Of a DNA stretch of 64,000 nt, positions 56,673 to 64,000 are shown piece after piece; positions within the stretch are counted from its first letter, which is position 1, and every line of letters starts with the position of its first letter. The position numbers and the translations under genes were made by a program. The stretch comes from Marchantia polymorpha subsp. ruderalis (Eukaryota > Streptophyta > Marchantiopsida > Marchantiales > Marchantiaceae). The notes beneath the pieces are model-generated. The model did not search any database, was not told the DNA's origin, and saw only the letters and a list, made by a program, of their open reading frames with translations. The stretch is from positions 1,942,001 to 2,006,000 of the forward strand of contig AP031357.1 of NCBI GenBank assembly GCA_037833965.1, given 5' to 3'.

Positions 56673-57035
56673 CTAAAACTTTTCCTTCAGTTGAGCCCAT
56701 GTTAGCAAACCATTTGGGTCGGTGCTCTCGTGGTTATACCAATTACGTGCCTTCTTCCGCAGAAGACTAGGAAAAATCCGCAGTCGGTCCTCATCGGCGA
56801 TCTCGCGGTTAGCGATAGACACTGACTCGAACAGCTTGATGTAGGAATCTGCATCATCGTCATCCCCGCTCCCTTTATACTTCGGATAGGAATGCTTGGT
56901 AATCGGCTGAGCGGAGGTCGTCCGCGCATTGGCTTTTCCGTCTGCCATAGGTGCGTCTGCGGACGATTCTCGGGCGGTCTGTTCTAAATCACGGAGGGAA
57001 TCCGCGCAAGGGATATCTAGTGGAACTGTAAGCAC
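56673..57035 (-). pseudogene. Copy 2 of the Y gag fragment
   Basis: Same 120 codons as 7778-8140, with the capsid core ARNWYNHESTDPNGLLTWAQL and the same abrupt end. I saw no difference from copy 1, as expected of a recent duplication rather than of selection. Confidence 0.85.
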
Positions 57036-57261
57036 AAAGTTTGGTTCCGAGTCACTGGGGGTATTTCCACCAATGGTGTCGGCCGGACTAGGCTAAGGTA
57101 CTCTTTTTGGTGTTTTCTTATTCTGACGCCGTGTCTCTTCCACGGCTTTCTCTGAATCTCGACGGAACTTGCGGGCAGATCTCGCACTTAGTTTGCTCCC
57201 ACTTGCTCCTGTCAACATTCACCGAGCATTGCTGCTTGTGTACCCCGGTGTTGAAGCACTG

Positions 57262-57279
57262 TCCCCGGCAGCGGCGCCA
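57262..57279 (-). promoter_or_regulatory. Copy 2 of the Y primer binding site
   Basis: TGGCGCCGCTGCCGGGGA on the minus strand, 22 nt after the LTR end at 57302, as at 8367-8384. Confidence 0.85.
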
Positions 57280-57301
57280 AAAAGAAGTTGTCGGCTTCTT
57301 A

Positions 57302-60300
57302 TGTAATAACCCACTAAAGGCTAAAACTGTAATATAGTGGTAGAAAGGTCGAACCCACAGGGACAGAGGAACACACAGGGTACAGAGTGTCACATTTAAC
57401 AGACTATTGAGGAGTTTGAATTCTCAGGCGACTGTCACTTCCAGAAATACTGCAAGTGTCCACTCGGAGCTCACTCGGAGGTCGCACAGTGCAGCGTAAC
57501 ACACACACACACACACACCTGAAACTACAGAAACACAACCCAGAGATCCGTTAGGACCTCTACTCAAGATTTCAGGGGGAAGGTCTCTCGCGAGCACTCA
57601 GCGAAGCTGCGGGTAGTGACTCCCAACTCCGGCTTTTACAACCCTTCCACTAGTTTTTGCTAGTGTGGGAAACCCGGATTGGACTTCCTACTTCGGATCG
57701 AAGTCACTCATACACGGTGAACAACACTCTCAACTCACAAAACGCGCAGAGAACACAGGTCCGCACGGAAGGACTCACTGAGAAACATTCCAGTAACACA
57801 CCATAACAGTATATTGAAGAGTTTGAATTCTTAGGCACTTGTCATTCCCAGAAATACTACAGGGGTTACCCTGAAGGCACCTGCTGCAGCGTAACCTGAA
57901 TTTACAACCAAGACTTACACGAAGTAGCAAAACTTCACTTTGGCATTCAAGGAAAAAGTCCCGAAGAAGTACAATCAGAAACAACCACTCAAAGGTGTAA
58001 GGGGGAAAATGTTCAAGTATCTAACTCGTAATTGGCTCTGAGCATCGGCAATCACCCGCAGGTGTAGATCCGAACTTCTCAAATCTCTAACCAATGTACT
58101 AGCTCTGAACATTCAGCCGAAGGCCTTCAGCTACACAATGCGGATCGCCAAGGTGTAGCTCCTCTTGCGTGGTGACAGAACTAAGGACACAAACACGCAA
58201 AGAAAATGAGTTCCTGATCTGTACTTCTGATGTTGGGAAAGATCCCAAGGCAAGACGCCTTGAACTACTTTATACCTTCTAAGTACTAACTAGCACTACA
58301 CTGCACTACGCTACACGCCGACACGGAACCACGCTACACTACACTCCGCGGAACCTGTGCTTCGCCTCCTGCGCGACGGACTGCCGCGCACTAACTCCCT
58401 ACCCTGCCAGTCCTGAGCTCGACTGCACAGTCCCAACCGCCGCAACACCGCGGAAACCTCTGTCTCTAGGGTGGCCATGGTGTCTCATGCCTTCGATAGA
58501 AAAGAATCTAACTTCTTCGCTACTCTCCGCCGACTCCGACTGTCACCCGTCAACAACCCGGCTGCACAAAGCTCTAACTCCCACAGTGTGAGTCTCTCCT
58601 GCGCCGCCACTTCCCAGTGGGCGTAGCCCTTGAGACAGTGGGTGACTCGCCTCGCCATCTCTTCCTTCGTGCGATCTGCCTCTCGTCGGCGATCATCTTC
58701 AATTACTACCAATTGCGATTCGGCCTCCGCACGCTGTGCTCTCAATTCTCCGCACTCGGATTGCAGCCTGCGGATTAATTCCTCATCCGCCTGTCGTGCG
58801 AGCTGACACTGCTCCAACAACCGCGTCTGTCGCACGAGCTCCTCTGACAAAATCCGATTCTAAGTCTTCTCAGAAATCAGTGCTTCCGTGACCTTCACCT
58901 GCTCCTTGGTGAGCTCTTCCAGTCTCCCATCCTTCACCTTGTCGTAGTGTTTGTACAATTTCTGATTGAGATTGTACTGACCCCAAAAGCATTCATGCTT
59001 CTCTCGCATCCTTAAGTTCCCGGTCCACCCGAGCTAGCAACTTGCTGGTGTGGACTTTAGTGCGAGTTCGCCTGCACACTAACTCGACGTAGGACCCAGG
59101 CTGGCGAGGATCCGCGTATTTCTCCATCTTGCGATCCAAGTATCTCAGCAGAGGTACTACCTGCTCACAAAGCGCCGCCGCCGGCGCACCAACTAATTCT
59201 TCCTCCTCCTCCTCCTCGGTGGATCCCGATCCCGACACTGATTCCGTGGATCCTCCTTCTTCATCATCCTCCGAATGGAGGATTTTGGTCGCCATTGATT
59301 GCGTCAGCGACTAGCCTTAGTGGGGCTCCGAGTGGTCTGCGTGTTCTGCCGCCAATGGCGCTCCTGCAGCCTCGCTGCTCCCTGCTAAAATGTCCAATGC
59401 TGTGGGTGAATGCGGCCGTGCCACATCCTCATCGTCTGCCTGTCGTGCCGCGACTGTAACTTCTTCGCCGCCGGCGTCTACCGCCGAAGGCGATCGTGCG
59501 GAATTTGTCTGCGCGGGGTGTAATTGTGCATCGCACGCACGAATTTCATCCTGCGGACAGTCAATCCGCTCCTCCGTTAGGTCTTGCTCCCCTGATCGGT
59601 CCTGCTCCCCCCTTAGGTTCTGCGCGAGGAATGCGTCCGGCCTACGCGTAGGCGCAAATCCCGGCGCTTCACCCGCCGAAGGCGCAGTGCCGAGGGCGTC
59701 TACCGCCGAAGGGTGTGTTTCTTCCCTCATCCTGTTGAGTCCGTGGAGTGGAAGCTGGTGAATCCTCCGCGTCGGTGTCTACCTCGTTATCCCGCACATA
59801 CTTCCTAGGATGATCGACTGACAATGGCGGAAATCGAGCACGCTCCGCCGCGGTTAAACAATTCATCTCCCGATAAAAGTTTATCAAGAAGGGGGAGAGG
59901 TGATTGAGAGTTCCTCCTTGCTCCTCAAATGCATGCTGTCGCATCACCCTATGTAGGATACGCGACCAGTGAACTAGAGCTCCGGTCAATGTGAGCTCTA
60001 CGAAAGACACCTGCCACAACGTGATGTACGTAGTGCGATGCGGCTGCAACAATTGCAGCAGCGCCATCGCTACGGTCCTGCGGAAACGATCTTTGTAGTC
60101 GCGGGTCTTGTACCCGTTCTTGGAAGACCTCTCCCGCTTGAACAATTCCACGAAGGAGGTTTCGTCCTGCTTCGTTACCTTGACGCTCTCACTCTCAAAT
60201 AAGAGGTACCCGTCGTCACCTGTGCACCTCGCCAATGCCTGTGCCCAATCGTGGACAGTCCATCTATCTACGTGCGGACGCAATCCGCGCGTAGGTGGTC

Positions 60301-60334
60301 GCTCCTCGTCCAACCATTCGCGCACCATGTCTAC
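57302..60334 (-). mobile_element. Copy 2 of the downstream part of the Y 5' LTR
   Basis: Corresponds to 8407-11443. The CA microsatellite is 4 bp shorter. The TATA box is at 58274-58268 and the stem-loop at 58262-58246. The upstream part of this LTR should follow X beyond the window. Confidence 0.88.
58485..60334 (-). pseudogene. Copy 2 of the decayed Y ORF0, 3' part
   Basis: Same breaks as 9594-11443. One coding difference noted: Met to Leu in the coiled coil (codon near 58765; MQSECG against LQSECG). Confidence 0.85.
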
Positions 60335-63300
60335 TGTAATAACCCACCAAAGGCTAAAACTGCAGTATGGTGGTAAAAAGATCGAACCCACAGGGACAGA
60401 GGCAACACACATAGTAAAAGTGTCACGTTTAACAGACTTTTGTAGAGTTTGAATTCTAGGCGACTGTCACTCCCAGAAATACTGCAGTGCTCGACTCGGA
60501 GGCTCGACTCGGAGGAGGATCTCAACTCGGAGGATGCTCGGAGGATGCACGGTACAGCGTGGTCACTCAACACACACACACACACACACCTGAAACTGGC
60601 AAAAAGCACAACTCGGAGGTCGGTCAGGACCTCCGCTTCGGATTTCAGGAGGAAAGTGTCTCACAAGTTCACTCAGAGGTTCTGCAGGTAGTGCCTCCCA
60701 CTCCGGCTTTTACTGCCCTTCCGCCAGGAACTAGCGGGGGTACCCGGACTGGACTTCCCACTTCGGAACGAAGCCTCTACATACGCCGTGGACGTCACCC
60801 TCGACTATCACACCAAACGCAGGGAGTGCAGACCCGACTGAGAACTTACTGAAAACACGATCCAGTAACACACACACAACCTGAATTACAAACCAAGGTT
60901 TACACGAAGTAATGAAACTTCACATTGGCATTCAGGGGAAACTTCCCGTAGGAGTACAATCAGGATATGTCACTTGAAGGAGTAAGGGGGAACTGTTCAA
61001 GTATCTAACTCGCAGCCGGCTCTGAGCATCAGAAATCACCCGCAGGTGCAGATCCGCACTACTCAAGTCTCTAACCGGATGCTAGCTCTGAACATTCAGC
61101 CGAAGGCCTTCAACTACAACATACGGTAACTTCGCTATGCTGCAGCTTCTCTACGTGGTGCCAGGACCAAAATGCACAAACACGCCAAGAAAGTGAGTTC
61201 CTGATCTGCACTTCCGAAACTGGAAGAGTCCCAAGGCAAAACGCCTTGATCTACTTTATACTCTCAAAAGATCCTAACTAGCACTACGCTATCCTATCTA
61301 CCACTCGCAGTATCTGCGCGAAACCAAACTACTCTATTGCACTCAGCAGATCCGGTGCTGCGCCTCCTGCGCGCCGGACTGCTCCGCTTACTATCTCTAC
61401 CTTGCCAGTCTTCCGACCGGCTGCGTAACCCCAGGCGTCGGAGCGCTGTGGTGACTTCCAACTGCAAGTGCGCCATAGTGTCGCGCGCACCCGACAAGAA
61501 GGTTTCTAATTTTCTCGCCACTCGCCGCCGACTCCGACTGTCACCTTCCGTCAGTGCCGCCGCCCGAAGCTCGAACTCCCTGAGTGTGATCCTCTCTTGA
61601 GCTGCCACCTCCCAATGGGTGTATCCTTTTAGACAACGAGTCACCCGTGCCGCCAACTCTCCTCGCGCCCTGCAGCTGCTCTCCACCTCTGCCAGCTGCA
61701 TTTCTAATTCCGCACGTTGTGCCCTCAAATCCGAGCACTCGGTTTGCAAGTTGCGCAACAACTCCTCATCCTCCTTGCGGGCTCTTTGACTTTCTTCTAA
61801 CGCGCGCGTCTGGCGCGCAAGCTCGGCTGCTAGGACTTTGTTCTGTCTCCGCTCCTCCTGCAATTCCGACTCGATCTTTGCCCGTATTAGTTCGGCATCC
61901 GCCTGACTTTTCGTCGCCGCATCCTCCCTCTGCTGCTGCAAGGCTTGGTATAGCTTCTGTGTGACCGCCAGGTGTTGTCGGAGGGCGGTGTTCCTATCCA
62001 CGTATACTTGGCACCTAGAGGCCCACCTTGCCACCTTGCTCCTCGTCCTTCTCCTGATAGTCTCGACATAAGACTGCGGTTTTAAAGCACTTGCGTATTT
62101 GGATGTCTTGCGATCCAGATATCGCAGGAGTGGAACTATCTGTTCGCACAGCACCCCTGTTGGCGTTTCCTGCACCGAATCCGCTTCTTGCTCTTCAGAG
62201 CTCGTCTCATCCTCAGTCTCGAGGATTTCAGTCGCCACCGAATCCCTTGGCGACTCCCTGGAACTGTGGCGCGCAGCAGCTTCCGCTGCGACTGCTGCTC
62301 CACTGCCTGCTAAAATATCCAAGGCAGTGGGAGATCCCACTGCTTGAGCCCCTGTTCCGGCTCGATCTTCGGTTTGTGAAGGGGTCGACGCCGCAGTGAC
62401 TTTTGTCACTCTTGCACCGCCCGCTTCTGTTGCCTGTCCTTCCGGCGCAATCTGCGCGGAAGGTGTCCTTGCTGAAGGTGCGTCCGCCGAAGGCGTCCGC
62501 ACACTGGTCGTTGGCCCCATCCGTCTCGCAGTCGGCGAATCCGGCTGACTCTCTGTTGTCCGACTCGCAGTCGGCCGACCAGCAGTTGTCCGACTGGGAG
62601 TCGGATACACCCTGCGCGTCTTGACTCCACTTGGCCTGCTTGTTGGTGGCGTTCTTCCAGAAGTGCCTTCCGCCGAAGACGACCCTCTGAGGATTGTTGG
62701 CTCGTCAGCAAAACTCTCTTCTGCTTCCGGCCTGCTATCCGGTTCAACGCGCCGTTCAGTTGGCCTTCCTTCCGCTTGTCGACCTTCAGTCATCCGACTC
62801 GCAGTCGGCCGGCTGTTAGTCCGTCCATCTCCTCCCGAAGGCCGTGGTGCCTTCTGTGCAGAGGTATCTGCCGTCTTCCCTAGAATCTGAGCGATTATCT
62901 CTTCCTGTGTGAGATTCCGCCGGGTCGGAGTTCGCCTGGTCTCCTCAGTAACAAATGGCATTTTGCGTGCCCTCTGTTTTGGTCGACTGTGAGGCTCGGG
63001 GGTGGGCCGACCACGAGTCGGCGCAGCTGGCACTTCCGGCTGCCTGTCCTCAGGTCTCTCATCCCACTTCTGCTTTCGCGGAATGCGCTCACTTCGACGT
63101 TCTTCTGCTGCTCTTGCTGGAGCCGGAGCCGGAGGCGTACTGGCAGGTTCCTCGTCCGGATCTGTGTCTACTTCGGCCTCCCTCGAATATCTTCCTGGAT
63201 AAGTCCGGGTCAGCTGCGGAAATCGAGTTTTCTCAGCATTCGTCAAACATCCCATCGCCCGGTAAAACACGATTAAGTAAGGCGATAGATGATTGAGGGT

Positions 63301-64000
63301 TCCTCCCCTCTCTTCTTGCGCATGTTGGCGCGTCACCTTCCACAGGAGCCGTGCCCAATGCACCGGAGCTCCTGACAGCACTAGCTCCACGAACTCTACC
63401 TGCCAACCATGCATGTAAGCGGTCTTGGTCGGCTGCAATATCTGCAGCAATGCCGTCGCGACATTTCTCCGCAATCGATCCTTGTAATCCCGTGTCCGGA
63501 AACCGTTCTTGGGATGTCTGGCCACTTTGAAGAGCTCATTGTAAGAGACTTCTTCCTCCTAGGACATCTTCACGCTATCGGCCTCGAAGAGGAGATCCCC
63601 TTCCTCGCCGGCACACCTGCCCAACACCTGCGCCCAATTGCAAATGTCCCATCTCTCTGGGTGTGGGCGAAATCCGCGAGAAGGCTTGTGTCTCTCCTGC
63701 AGATACTCGCGCATCATCTCCGGACATGTCCAATTCCACCCCCATAGGAGAAAATCGAGCTTCAGCCTCAACAGCACATCTTGAAATGCGCGTAGACCGA
63801 TCTGCGGCACCCTGAGTGGAGACACTCGCAGCTGGGGAACCTTCGACATTGCGTTGCCTGCACACACACAAACGTTCTCCCTTTCGCTCGCTCTCTCACA
63901 ATCGCCACTGCGCGTCGGCCACTCAAGCACTGACTGCTCACTCTCTCTGCGCTCGTTCAAGATCGCTACTCACAATTCTTTCAAGGTCCGCCAAGATCCT
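60335..64000 (-). mobile_element. Copy 2 of the X2 LTR (runs off the window)
   Basis: Corresponds to 11444-15109, offset 48,891, with the same target site TCTAC just before it (60330-60334). TATA box at 61260-61254, stem-loop at 61248-61232. Confidence 0.9.
61294..63849 (-). pseudogene. Copy 2 of X2 ORF0, one stop at codon 97
   Basis: 2556 bp as in copy 1, with the same TAG (63559-63561). Substitutions seen include G12566/A61457, which changes Ser to Leu near the C-terminus (HLQSEV against HLQLEV). No new indel. Confidence 0.82.

Larger units (their letters stand above)
55199..64000 (+). repeat. Tandem duplication, start of unit 2 (runs off the window)
   Basis: Copy of 6304 to about 15109. 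The offset is 48,895 up to the CA microsatellite in the Y LTR (8604-8628; 57500-57519) and 48,891 after it. Substitutions seen include G6512/A55407, G6546/T55441, G8816/A57711, C9576/T58467, G11519/T60410 and G12903/C61802. The order of elements is unchanged. Confidence 0.9.

Overview
The window looks like repeat-rich nuclear DNA of a land plant. Every recognisable protein belongs to a plant-type LTR retrotransposon: a Ty1/copia integrase fragment, Ty3/gypsy gag-pol without a chromodomain, and a tRNA-Asp-like primer site. I see no host gene, rRNA, tRNA or CRISPR array. The species cannot be named from this; nothing is diagnostic for angiosperms, and a bryophyte, lycophyte or fern is possible.

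Layout. 1-1160 is a frameshifted copia pol remnant; 1161-7777 is AT-rich DNA without a supported gene. From 7778 to 55198 the window is a stack of nested elements. Y (minus, 5' LTR 20104 to 8407, then primer site and a gag fragment to 7778) is split by X (11444-18458, TSD TCTAC). W (20617-28749) is a fold-back element with inverted arms of about 1.4 kb, split by solo LTR S2 (22048-26919, TSD CAGCC). Z/V (minus; decayed pol 50475-48677 and a 3' LTR ending at 28822) is split by solo LTR S3 (28885-44431, TSD GGGAC). S3 is split by a young gypsy element, G1 (33569-44220, TSD CTCCG, one uninterrupted 2047-codon polyprotein). A relative, G2, starts at 50476 inside Z pol.

At 55199 the sequence of 6304 onward starts again in the same orientation, about 99.9% identical, and runs off the window. 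The simplest reading is a direct tandem duplication with a 48.9-kb unit (6304-55198), of which 8.8 kb of the second copy is visible.

Main biological point. X, Y, S2, S3 and V belong to one gypsy family with unusually long LTRs (about 4.7-4.9 kb; start TGTGGTAACACAC or similar, end TTATTACA, 5-bp TSDs). Each LTR carries on its sense strand, in U3 just before the TATA box, an ORF of about 850-910 codons, called ORF0 here. It encodes a conserved N-terminal block, a disordered middle and a C-terminal coiled coil. Separate gag and pol sequences lie outside the LTR, so ORF0 is an extra gene in the position of nef or MMTV sag. Three X-type copies have exactly the same ORF0 length (2556 bp), each with one nonsense codon. 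A stem-loop with a compensatory base pair follows the TATA box, and a hairpin-forming module is shared by this family, W and the unrelated G1/G2 LTRs.
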